From NCBI GenBank assembly GCA_946886865.1, contig CAMPJI010000082.1:1-10026 (forward strand): a stretch of DNA of 10,026 nt. The letters run 5' to 3'. Positions 1 through 6,780 of this stretch are shown piece by piece (the first letter of the stretch is position 1; each line of letters starts with the position of its first letter). The DNA comes from an uncultured Lysobacterales bacterium (GTDB lineage: Bacteria; Pseudomonadota; Gammaproteobacteria; Xanthomonadales; Xanthomonadaceae). Under the pieces are notes generated by a model, which made no database searches, had not been told where the DNA came from, and was given only the letters and a program-made list of their open reading frames with translations. Made by a program: the position numbers and the translations under genes.

Positions 1-31
1 CCCTTAAGCCCGCCTAGCCCCGACCTCCACC

Positions 32-1351
32 ATGCCCCCCCGCGCCCGCTCCGCCTGGCTTCGCACCCTCGGCACCCTCGCCGGGGTGCTTGCGTTGGCG
101 ACGGTGATGGGGGTGGCGGTCGGCCAACCGTGGCCGGTGGTGGCGATCACCGCGCTGGGCGTGGTGGCCTGGCATTACTGGCGGTTGCGGCGCGTGCTGC
201 TGCGCCTGACGGCCCGCCAGCGGCTGGCACCGCCCCAGGGCGACGGCGTCTGGAACGAGCTGGACCGCCTGCTCCACCGCACCCAGGCCGAGATGCGAGG
301 GCGCAAGCGCCGCCTGCTGGAGATGTTGCGGGCCTACCGCGCCGCCGCGGCCGCTCTGCCGGACGCGATCGTCGTCGTCGACCGCAATACCCAGCGCATC
401 GTGTGGTTCAGCGAGGCCGCGGGACCGCTGCTCGGCCTGGGCTATCCCGACGACATCGGCGCGCCGATCGTCGCCCGTCTGCAGCCGCTGCCGCTGGCCG
501 GCTGGATGGCGACCGGGCGCAATGCCGAGCCGCTCGAGGTCGCCTCCCCGCTCAACCCCGGCGCCACCCTCAGCCTGCGCCTGATCCCGTACTCGGAGTC
601 GTTGTGGCTGCTGGTGGCGCGCGATGTCAGCCGCCTGCTGCAGCTCGAGCAGATGCGCCGCGATTTCGTGGCCAACGTCTCGCACGAATTACGCACGCCA
701 CTGACCGTGGTCCATGGCTACCTGGACATGCTGGACCCGGCCGAGCACCCGGACTGGGCGCCGATGGTGGCCGAGATGCAGCGCCAGTCACAGCGCATGA
801 CCCAACTGGTCGAAGACCTGCTGATGCTGTCGCGGCTGGAGTCGCAGGACAGCCTGCCGGCCGAGGAGCCCGTGTCGATCGCGCCGATGCTGGGGACGCT
901 GCGCCGGGAGGCCATGGCGCTCAGCCAGGGGCGGCATGAAGTCACGGTCCAGGACGATGCGGGGGTCGACCTGTTCGGCTCCAACAAGGAGCTGCACAGC
1001 GCCTTCTCCAACCTGGTCAGCAATGCCGTGCGCTACACCCCGGCCGGCGGGACGATCACGGTGCGCTTCCGCCGCGAAGGCCCAGGCGTCGCGCTGGAAG
1101 TGGTCGACAGCGGGTACGGTATCCCCGCCGCGCACCTGCCGCGCCTCACCGAGCGCTTCTACCGCGTGTCCAACAGCCGATCGCGCGAGAGCGGCGGGAC
1201 CGGCCTGGGCCTGGCCATCGTCAAACACGTGCTGAACCTGCACCAGGCGCACCTGGACGTGAGCAGCGAGGTCGGACATGGCAGTACCTTTGCCTGCGTG
1301 TTCGGCCCCGAGCGCGTGCGCCAGCGCGAACCCATCGAGGTCCCGAGTTGA
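32..1351 (+). CDS. phoR: Phosphate regulon sensor histidine kinase PhoR
   Basis: Inner-membrane sensor kinase of the PhoR type, which in this family phosphorylates the response regulator PhoB when phosphate is low. The 439 residues are close to E. coli PhoR (431). Seen in order: two hydrophobic stretches near the N-terminus (about 12-31 and 34-48), a basic linker, a PAS-like domain (about 105-200, with DAIVVVDRNTQRIVWF), the H box VSHELRTPL with phospho-acceptor His218, an N box (NLVSNAVRYTP, about 327-337), the G1 box DSGYGIP (359-365) and the G2 box GGTGLGLAI (388-396). All catalytic boxes are intact. The start is the first ATG after an in-frame TAA at 5-7; no clear Shine-Dalgarno precedes it. 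Its stop overlaps the ppk1 start. phoB is expected just upstream, outside the window. The PhoR name rests on the architecture plus the ppk-ppx neighbours; another PAS-containing kinase is unlikely. Confidence 0.93.
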   Translation: MPPRARSAWLRTLGTLAGVLALATVMGVAVGQPWPVVAITALGVVAWHYWRLRRVLLRLTARQRLAPPQGDGVWNELDRLLHRTQAEMRGRKRRLLEMLRAYRAAAAALPDAIVVVDRNTQRIVWFSEAAGPLLGLGYPDDIGAPIVARLQPLPLAGWMATGRNAEPLEVASPLNPGATLSLRLIPYSESLWLLVARDVSRLLQLEQMRRDFVANVSHELRTPLTVVHGYLDMLDPAEHPDWAPMVAEMQRQSQRMTQLVEDLLMLSRLESQDSLPAEEPVSIAPMLGTLRREAMALSQGRHEVTVQDDAGVDLFGSNKELHSAFSNLVSNAVRYTPAGGTITVRFRREGPGVALEVVDSGYGIPAAHLPRLTERFYRVSNSRSRESGGTGLGLAIVKHVLNLHQAHLDVSSEVGHGSTFACVFGPERVRQREPIEVPS

Positions 1352-3462
1352 ACCGTCCCGTGCACCGCCCCCAGCCCACCCTCGCCGGCATCGAAGTGCC
1401 GTCCGAACACGACCCGCTGCGCGACAGCTCGCTGTACTTCAACCGCGAACTCTCTCAGCTGGACTTCAATTTCCGCGTGCTGGCCCAGGCGCAGGACCCG
1501 CAGGTGCCGCTGCTGGAGCGGCTGCGCTACCTGTGCATCAGCTGCACCAACCTGGACGAGTTCTTCGAGATCCGCGCCGGCACGCTGCGCCATGCGCAGG
1601 AGCTGGGCCTGACCGCGCATGCGGACGGGCTGGAGCCCACCGCGGTGCTCAACCGCATCCACGACCGCGCCGCCGACCTGGTCGCGGCGCAGTACGAGTG
1701 CTGGAACGACGTGCTGCGCCCGGCGCTGGGCGATGCCGGCGTGCGCGTGCTCGCGCGCGATGCGTGGACGCCGCGCCAGACGCGCTGGCTGCGTGCCTAT
1801 TTCCGCGACGAGATCATGCCGGTGCTGTCGCCGCTCGGCCTGGATCCGGCGCACCCGTTCCCGAAGATCCTCAACAAGTCGCTCAACATCGTCGTGGTGC
1901 TCAAGGGCCGCGATGCCTTCGGGCGCGACGGCAACCTCGCCATCGTCCGCGCGCCGCGCTCGCTGCCGCGCATCATCCAGATCCCCGAGCGCATCTCCGG
2001 CGGCGCGCACGACTTCGTCTTCCTGTCTGCGGTGCTGTCGACGTTCGTCGACGAGCTGTTCCCGGGGATGGAGGTCAAGGGCGCGTACCAGTTCCGCGTG
2101 ACCCGCAACTCCGAGCTGCTGGTCGACGAGGAGGAGGTCGACAACATCGCCCTGGCGCTGCGCGACGAGCTGGTCGGCCGCGGCTACCTGCGTGCGGTGC
2201 GGCTGGAGATCGCCGAGGCCTGCCCCAAGCCCATCGTGCGCACGCTGCTGGAGAACTTCGACCTCCCCGAGAACGCGGTGTACCGCATCAACGGGCCGGT
2301 CAACCTCAACCGGGTGATCCAGGTGTACGACCTGGTCGGCCGCGCGGACCTGAAGTTCCCGCCGTTCCAGCCGCGGCTGCCGGCGGGCATCGAGGGCATG
2401 TTCGAGCGCATCGCCCAGGGCGACGTGGTGCTGCACCACCCGTTCGACGCGTTCACGCCGGTGCTGGAGCTGCTGCGCCAGGCGGCCGAAGACCCGAACG
2501 TGCTGGCGATCAAGCAGACGCTGTACCGCTCGGGCAAGGACTCGCCGATCGTCGAGCAGCTGGTGCAGGCCGCGCGCAACGGCAAGGACGTGACCGTCGT
2601 GGTGGAGCTGCGCGCGCGCTTCGACGAGGAGGCCAACCTGGGCTTCGCCGACCGGCTTCAGGAAGCGGGCGTGCAGGTGGTCTATGGCGTGGTCGGTTAC
2701 AAGACGCACGCCAAGATGCTCCTGATTGTGCGGCGCGAGGGCCGCAAGCTGCGCCGCTACGTGCACCTGGGCACCGGCAACTACCACTCCGGCACAGCAC
2801 GCGCCTACACCGACTTGGGCCTGCTGACCGCGCGTCCGGACATCGGCAACGACGTGCACCAGATCTTCCAGCAGCTGTCGGGGCTGGCGCCGGCGATCCG
2901 CCTCAAGTGCATGCTGCAGTCCCCCTTCACCCTGCATGCCGGCGTGCTGATGCGGATCGACCGCGAGGCCCGCATCGCGCGCGAGGGGCGGCCGGCACGC
3001 ATCGTCGCCAAGATGAACGCCCTCAACGAGCCGCAGGTGATCCGCGCGCTCTACCGCGCCTCGCAGGCGGGCGTGCGCATCGACCTGATCGTGCGCGGGG
3101 CCTGCACGCTGCGGCCCGGCCTGCCCGGTGTGTCCGAGAACATCCGGGTGCGCTCGATCGTCGGCCGCTTCCTTGAGCACAGCCGCGTGTACTGGTTCGG
3201 CAACGACGGCGCGCCCGAGCTGTTCGGGGCCAGCGCCGACTGGCTGGAGCGCAACCTGCTGCGGCGGGTGGAGACGTGCTTCCCGATGCTGGATCCGGAG
3301 GTGGCCGCACGCGTCACCGACGAGGCCATTGACAACTACCTGGCCGACAACCTCAATGCCTGGGAGCTGCAACCCGACGGCGAGTACCTGAAGCTGGTGC
3401 CCGCCGAAGGCACGCCGCCGCATTCGGCGCAGGCCGCGCTGTTGGCGCGGCTGTGCGGATGA
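1348..3462 (+). CDS. ppk1: Polyphosphate kinase 1
   Basis: Reversibly transfers the gamma phosphate of ATP to inorganic polyphosphate. The protein has 704 residues, near the family norm of about 690. The N-terminal domain is recognisable (YFNRELSQLDFN at 30-41, NLDEFFEIR at 68-76). The catalytic C-terminal domains carry the histidine that by family alignment is autophosphorylated, His454 in YKTHAKM (E. coli His435), and the second essential histidine, His611 in RFLEHSRVYWF (E. coli His592). GTGNYH lies at 475-480. The start is taken as TTG at 1348, overlapping the phoR stop as TTGA. GAGG at 1337-1340 sits 7 bases ahead of it and supports this start; a GTG at 1360 is the only close alternative. 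The tight link to phoR suggests co-transcription and translational coupling. Base use matches the neighbours. Confidence 0.97.
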   Translation: MNRPVHRPQPTLAGIEVPSEHDPLRDSSLYFNRELSQLDFNFRVLAQAQDPQVPLLERLRYLCISCTNLDEFFEIRAGTLRHAQELGLTAHADGLEPTAVLNRIHDRAADLVAAQYECWNDVLRPALGDAGVRVLARDAWTPRQTRWLRAYFRDEIMPVLSPLGLDPAHPFPKILNKSLNIVVVLKGRDAFGRDGNLAIVRAPRSLPRIIQIPERISGGAHDFVFLSAVLSTFVDELFPGMEVKGAYQFRVTRNSELLVDEEEVDNIALALRDELVGRGYLRAVRLEIAEACPKPIVRTLLENFDLPENAVYRINGPVNLNRVIQVYDLVGRADLKFPPFQPRLPAGIEGMFERIAQGDVVLHHPFDAFTPVLELLRQAAEDPNVLAIKQTLYRSGKDSPIVEQLVQAARNGKDVTVVVELRARFDEEANLGFADRLQEAGVQVVYGVVGYKTHAKMLLIVRREGRKLRRYVHLGTGNYHSGTARAYTDLGLLTARPDIGNDVHQIFQQLSGLAPAIRLKCMLQSPFTLHAGVLMRIDREARIAREGRPARIVAKMNALNEPQVIRALYRASQAGVRIDLIVRGACTLRPGLPGVSENIRVRSIVGRFLEHSRVYWFGNDGAPELFGASADWLERNLLRRVETCFPMLDPEVAARVTDEAIDNYLADNLNAWELQPDGEYLKLVPAEGTPPHSAQAALLARLCG

Positions 3463-3478
3463 CGGATCATTCGCACCG

Positions 3479-5008
3479 ATGAACGGACTGCTGCACACCG
3501 CCCGACTCCCGCTCCAGGACGGTGACCTGCTCGCAGCCGTCGACCTGGGCTCCAACAGTTTCCACATGGTGGTCTCGCGCTACCTGCTCGGGCAGCTGCG
3601 CACGGTCGACCGGATCCGGGAGACCGTGCGCCTGGCAGAGGGCCTGGACCGCAAGGGCGGCCTGTCGCCGGAGGCGCGCGACCGCGCCCTCGATTGCCTG
3701 GCGCGCTTCGGCCAACGCATCCGCGACATTCCACCGCAGCGCGTGCGCGCGATCGCCACCAACACCGTGCGCCGGCTGGCCGCGCCGCAGGCGTTCCTGA
3801 TGCCGGCCGAAAGCGCGCTGGGCCATGCCATCGAAGTGGTGTCCGGCCGCGAGGAGGCGCGCCTGATCTACCTGGGCGTGGCGCACGCACAGCCGCCCAA
3901 GGACGGCCACCTGCGGCTGGTGATCGACATCGGCGGCGGCTCGACCGAGTGCATCATCGGCTCGGGCTTCGAGGCCATCGAACGCGAAAGCCTGCAGGTC
4001 GGTTGCGTCGCCAGCACGCGCCGGTTCTTCCCCGGCGGCAAGCTCACACGCAAGCGCTGGCGCGAGGCGCTGGCGGAAGTCTCGGCCGAGTTCCAGCAGT
4101 TCGCCGGCACCTACCGCAGCCTGGGCTGGCAGGAGGTGCTGGGCTCGTCGGGCACCAACAAGGCCATCGGCGAGATCTGCGCCGCCATGAAGCTGACCAA
4201 GGGCGCCGTCACGGCCGAGGCCCTGCCGCAGGTGCGCGACCGGCTGCTGGCCGCGGGCCACGTCGACGCCATCGACCTGCCCGGCCTGTCGGCCGACCGC
4301 CGCCCGGTCATCGCCGGCGGCGTGCTGGTGCTGGAGGCCGCGTTCGCGGCGCTGGGCATGGAGCGCATGCTGGTCAGCAAGGCGGCCATGCGCGAAGGCG
4401 TGCTGTACGACATGCTGGGTCGCGGCGGCAAGCACGACCCGCGCGAAGCGTCGGTGGCCGCGCTCATGCACCGCTACGCCATCGACCACGCACAGGCCTC
4501 CCGGGTCGAGCAGACCGCGCTGCGGCTGTTCGACCAGGTCGCGGAGGCCTGGTCGCTGGTCGACGACGACCGCGTGATGCTGCAGCGCGCCGCGCGCCTG
4601 CACGAGCTGGGCCTGGCGATCGCACACAGCCAGTACCACGTGCACGGCGCGTACATCCTGGAGCACTCCGACATTGCGGGTTTCTCGCGCCAGCAGCAGC
4701 AGTTCCTGGCGGCGCTGGTGCGCGTGCACCGCCGGCGCATCCCCAAGTCGGCGTTCGATGCGCTGCCCGACCGCCTGCTGGCAGCCGCGCGACGCAGCGC
4801 CGCCCTTTTGCGCCTGGCGGTGCTCCTGCATCGTGCACACGAAGCCGACCCGATCCCGCGGCTGGACCTGGTCGCCGACGGCAACACGCTGCGCATGACC
4901 CTCGGCAAGCGCTGGCTGGAAGCCCGCACGCTGCTGGCCGCCGACCTGCTGGGCGAGCCCGAGGACATGCAGAACCTCGGCATCACGCTGGTCATCGAGG
5001 CCGACTGA
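3479..5008 (+). CDS. ppx: Exopolyphosphatase (Ppx/GppA family)
   Basis: Removes terminal phosphates processively from polyphosphate, the activity opposing Ppk1. The 509 residues match E. coli Ppx (513) in length. The ASKHA-fold nucleotide/phosphate motifs are clear: VDLGSNSFHMVV at 21-32, the segment VVSGREEARLIYLG at 120-133 with the expected acidic residues, the second phosphate loop VIDIGGGSTE at 148-157, and GSSGTNKAI at 222-230. The C-terminal half (about 315-509) looks like the HD-like helical domain of full-length Ppx (HELGLAIAHSQYHVHG at 375-390). It lies 16 bases after ppk1, the classical ppk-ppx order, so one transcript with phoR and ppk1 is likely. No obvious Shine-Dalgarno is seen before the ATG at 3479. 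GppA (guanosine pentaphosphatase) is a paralogue with the same fold, but the ppk linkage favours Ppx. Confidence 0.93.
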   Translation: MNGLLHTARLPLQDGDLLAAVDLGSNSFHMVVSRYLLGQLRTVDRIRETVRLAEGLDRKGGLSPEARDRALDCLARFGQRIRDIPPQRVRAIATNTVRRLAAPQAFLMPAESALGHAIEVVSGREEARLIYLGVAHAQPPKDGHLRLVIDIGGGSTECIIGSGFEAIERESLQVGCVASTRRFFPGGKLTRKRWREALAEVSAEFQQFAGTYRSLGWQEVLGSSGTNKAIGEICAAMKLTKGAVTAEALPQVRDRLLAAGHVDAIDLPGLSADRRPVIAGGVLVLEAAFAALGMERMLVSKAAMREGVLYDMLGRGGKHDPREASVAALMHRYAIDHAQASRVEQTALRLFDQVAEAWSLVDDDRVMLQRAARLHELGLAIAHSQYHVHGAYILEHSDIAGFSRQQQQFLAALVRVHRRRIPKSAFDALPDRLLAAARRSAALLRLAVLLHRAHEADPIPRLDLVADGNTLRMTLGKRWLEARTLLAADLLGEPEDMQNLGITLVIEAD

Positions 5009-5016
5009 GCGCGCCG

Positions 5017-5056
5017 GGCAGGCGCTGCACCGTCATCGCAACGTCACCCGCCTGCC
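5017..5056. repeat. 8-base inverted repeat in the ppx/glycosyltransferase gap
   Basis: GGCAGGCG at 5017-5024 and CGCCTGCC at 5049-5056 are perfect reverse complements separated by 24 bases. They start 8 bases after the ppx stop. No run of T follows, so this is not a standard intrinsic terminator. It could be a weak transcript-end hairpin for the phoR-ppk1-ppx unit. The right arm overlaps the third PHO-like repeat, so the two readings compete for the same bases. Confidence 0.35.
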
Positions 5057-5058
5057 AT
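5030..5058 (+). promoter_or_regulatory. Candidate PHO box: three 11-base-spaced GTCA-type half sites
   Basis: CCGTCAT (5030-5036), ACGTCAC (5041-5047) and CTGCCAT (5052-5058) lie exactly 11 bases apart, the helical period of tandem PhoB half sites. Against the E. coli half site CTGTCAT, the first and third differ at one position each and the second at two or three. The 4-base spacers are GC-rich (CGCA, CCGC) where the classical site is AT-rich. The site ends 50 bases before the glycosyltransferase ATG. No convincing -10 is seen; TACACG at 5065-5070 is a weak candidate. The assignment is by pattern only. Confidence 0.5.
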
Positions 5059-5096
5059 CGCCGCTACACGTCGCGCCTGCACGCTGCCCCTGTACC

Positions 5097-5102
5097 GGGG
5101 AG
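5097..5102 (+). promoter_or_regulatory. Ribosome binding site of the glycosyltransferase gene
   Basis: GGGGAG sits 6 bases upstream of the ATG at 5109. It fixes that start and shows that the gene has its own translation initiation rather than depending on ppx. Confidence 0.6.
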
Positions 5103-5108
5103 CCGCGC

Positions 5109-6269
5109 ATGCACTACGCGATCGTCACCGAAACGTATCCACCGCAGGTCAACGGCGTCGCCCTGACCGTGCGTGCGCTGGAGCGGGGGCTGCAGGCACG
5201 CGGGCACCGCGTCACGCTGGTACGGCCGCGCCAGCCCGGCGAGCATGGCGCCGATGCCGATGCCGGCGCTGATGCGCTTCGCGTGGCGGGCCTGCCGCTG
5301 CCGCTGTACTCGGGCCTGCGCTTCGGCCTGCCCGCCGGGGCACGGCTGCGGCGCCACTGGCGCGCCGACACGCCCGATGCCGTGTACGTGGCGACCGAAG
5401 GCCCGCTGGGCTGGTCCGCGGTACGCGCCGCCCGTGCCCTGGGCGTGCCGGTGGCGACCGGCCTGCACACGCGCTTCGACCGCTACATGCGCGAGTACGG
5501 GCTGGGCGCATTGGAACGCATCGCCTGGGCGTGGATGCGCCGGTTCCATAACCGGGGCGATGCGACGCTGGTGCCGACGCGAGAGCTCGCCGCGGAGCTT
5601 TCCGCCCACGGCTTCAGGCGCCCGCTGCGCCTGCCGCGCGCGGTCGACACCCACCGCTTTTCGCCCGACCGCCGCGACCCGGCGTTGCGATCGCAATGGG
5701 GGGTCGATGCCGCACAGCTGGCGGTGATCCACGTCGGCCGTATCGCGCCGGAGAAGAACCTGGGGCTGATCGTGCAAGCGTTCCGCGCCATCCAGCGCGT
5801 GCGGCCCGATGCCCGGCTGGTGTGGATCGGGGACGGGCCTTCGCGCGTGGCGCTGCAGCGCGAGCACCCGGACTTCGTCTTCCGCGGCATGCAGCACGGC
5901 GACGCGCTGGCGGCGCATGTCGCCAGCGGCGACCTGTTCCTGTTTCCCAGCCGCAGCGAAACCTTCGGCAACGTGACCGTGGAGGCCATGGCCAGCGGTG
6001 TGGCCACCGTGGCGTTCGACTGCGGCGCCGCGCGCGAGCACCTCCGGCACGGCCTGCACGGCGGCTGCGTGCCGCCGGGCGACGCCGCTGCCTTCATCGA
6101 TGCCGCCGTGTGCCTGGCGGCCGACGACCGCCTGCGCGGCGCCTGCGGAGCCGCCGCCCGGCGCGCGGTGTCCAGCCTGCGCCCGGCGCAGGTCGCCGCC
6201 GACCTCGATGCCCTGCTGCAAGGCCTCACGCCCCGAGGAGGACGCGATGGATCGCCTGCCCCTGCATAA
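5109..6269 (+). CDS. Glycosyltransferase, GT-B fold, GT4 family
   Basis: Retaining GT4-type enzyme that by family transfers a sugar from a nucleotide-sugar donor, often to a membrane lipid or polyprenol acceptor. It has 386 residues with no transmembrane segment, so it is probably peripheral to the membrane. The N-terminal Rossmann half opens with ETYPPQVNGVA (8-18), typical of the SqdX/PimB-like/MgtA-like group. The C-terminal half has HVGRIAPEKNLGL (208-220), WIGDGP (239-244) and the EX7E motif, Glu284 and Glu292 in SETFGNVTVEAMASG. An Ala/Asp-rich tract (about 47-56) lies in the N-terminal half. The strong ribosome site and the PHO-like repeats upstream suggest separate, phosphate-linked control. 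The 3' end overlaps the PAP2 gene by 23 bases. Donor and acceptor cannot be read from sequence; a glycolipid role is inferred from the PAP2 partner and location. Confidence 0.9.
   Translation: MHYAIVTETYPPQVNGVALTVRALERGLQARGHRVTLVRPRQPGEHGADADAGADALRVAGLPLPLYSGLRFGLPAGARLRRHWRADTPDAVYVATEGPLGWSAVRAARALGVPVATGLHTRFDRYMREYGLGALERIAWAWMRRFHNRGDATLVPTRELAAELSAHGFRRPLRLPRAVDTHRFSPDRRDPALRSQWGVDAAQLAVIHVGRIAPEKNLGLIVQAFRAIQRVRPDARLVWIGDGPSRVALQREHPDFVFRGMQHGDALAAHVASGDLFLFPSRSETFGNVTVEAMASGVATVAFDCGAAREHLRHGLHGGCVPPGDAAAFIDAAVCLAADDRLRGACGAAARRAVSSLRPAQVAADLDALLQGLTPRGGRDGSPAPA
6236..6241 (+). promoter_or_regulatory. Strong ribosome binding site of the PAP2 gene
   Basis: AGGAGG lies inside the end of the glycosyltransferase gene, 5 bases ahead of the ATG at 6247. 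It picks that start over the longer upstream open frame and supports translational coupling of the two genes. Confidence 0.75.
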
Positions 6270-6780
6270 GCGCCTGTCCGCGGGCGACGCCGGCTGGTGC
6301 CTGCGGGCCAACCGCTGGGCCGGCCACTCCGGTTGCCGCGGCTACTTCGCCTGTGTGAGCAGGCTCGGCGACGGCGTGTTCTGGTACGCGCTGATGGCGG
6401 CGATGGTGCTGCTCGATGGCATGCACGGGTTGCAGGCGTCGTTGCACCTGGCGGCGACCGGCGTGATGGCGCTGTCGCTGTACAAGGTGCTGAAACGGTG
6501 GACCAAGCGGCCGCGTCCATGCGCTTCGGACGCGCGCATCCTGGCGCCCGTGGCGCCGCTGGACGAGTTCAGCTTCCCCTCCGGCCACACATTGCATGCG
6601 GTGGCCTTCAGCATCGTGGCGGTCGCGCACTACCCGGTGCTGGCGTGGCTGCTGGTGCCCTTCGCCGCCAGCGTCGCCGCCTCCCGCGTGGTGCTGGGGC
6701 TGCACTACCCCAGCGACGTGCTGGCCGCCACGGCCATCGGCACCGGACTGGCCTCGGCGTCGATCTGGGCGGTGGGCTAG
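6247..6780 (+). CDS. PAP2-family membrane phosphatase
   Basis: Membrane phosphatase of the PAP2/vanadium haloperoxidase superfamily, whose members dephosphorylate lipid phosphates such as phosphatidate, phosphatidylglycerophosphate or undecaprenyl pyrophosphate. It has 177 residues, with hydrophobic segments around 43-57, 62-80, 116-143 and 155-176. All three catalytic motifs are complete: KX6RP (Lys83 to Arg90-Pro91), PSGH (111-114, His114) and SRX5HX3D (Ser146-Arg147, His153, Asp157). The start at 6247 is set by a near-perfect ribosome site; upstream in-frame codons belong to a shadow of the glycosyltransferase. It overlaps that gene by 23 bases and ends tail to tail with the nitrilase gene, sharing CTAG. 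The exact lipid substrate is unknown. Pairing with a glycosyltransferase suggests it supplies a dephosphorylated lipid acceptor or recycles a polyprenyl carrier. Confidence 0.92.
   Translation: MDRLPLHKRLSAGDAGWCLRANRWAGHSGCRGYFACVSRLGDGVFWYALMAAMVLLDGMHGLQASLHLAATGVMALSLYKVLKRWTKRPRPCASDARILAPVAPLDEFSFPSGHTLHAVAFSIVAVAHYPVLAWLLVPFAASVAASRVVLGLHYPSDVLAATAIGTGLASASIWAVG

Noticed and set aside
1..31. Possible 3' end of phoB upstream of phoR
   Set aside because: Stops occur at 5-7 and 15-17 in two frames, but there is too little sequence to recognise a PhoB C-terminus, so no feature is called.
1278..3176. Second plus-strand frame of 632 codons overlapping ppk1
   Set aside because: Arg/Ala/Gly/Pro-rich out-of-frame translation of ppk1; the ppk1 frame carries all catalytic motifs.
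1159..3567. Very long antisense open frame (802 codons) opposite phoR/ppk1/ppx
   Set aside because: It lies almost entirely opposite ppk1, runs across three intact genes, and has the Arg/Ala/His/Gln-rich make-up of a complement frame in GC-rich coding DNA. It shows no recognisable domain.
3467..4840. Long antisense open frame (457 codons) opposite ppx
   Set aside because: Same pattern: a shadow of a well-supported gene in the complementary frame, with low-complexity composition and no family motif.
3694..5166. Plus-strand frame of 490 codons over ppx and the downstream gap
   Set aside because: Out-of-frame shadow of ppx with no motif. It crosses the ppx stop only because stop codons are rare at this GC content.
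5254..5280. Short GCCGAT-type repeat in the glycosyltransferase gene
   Set aside because: It encodes an in-frame Ala/Asp-rich tract (GADADAGADA) of ordinary low complexity in a GC-rich gene, with no sign of a regulatory or phase-variable repeat.
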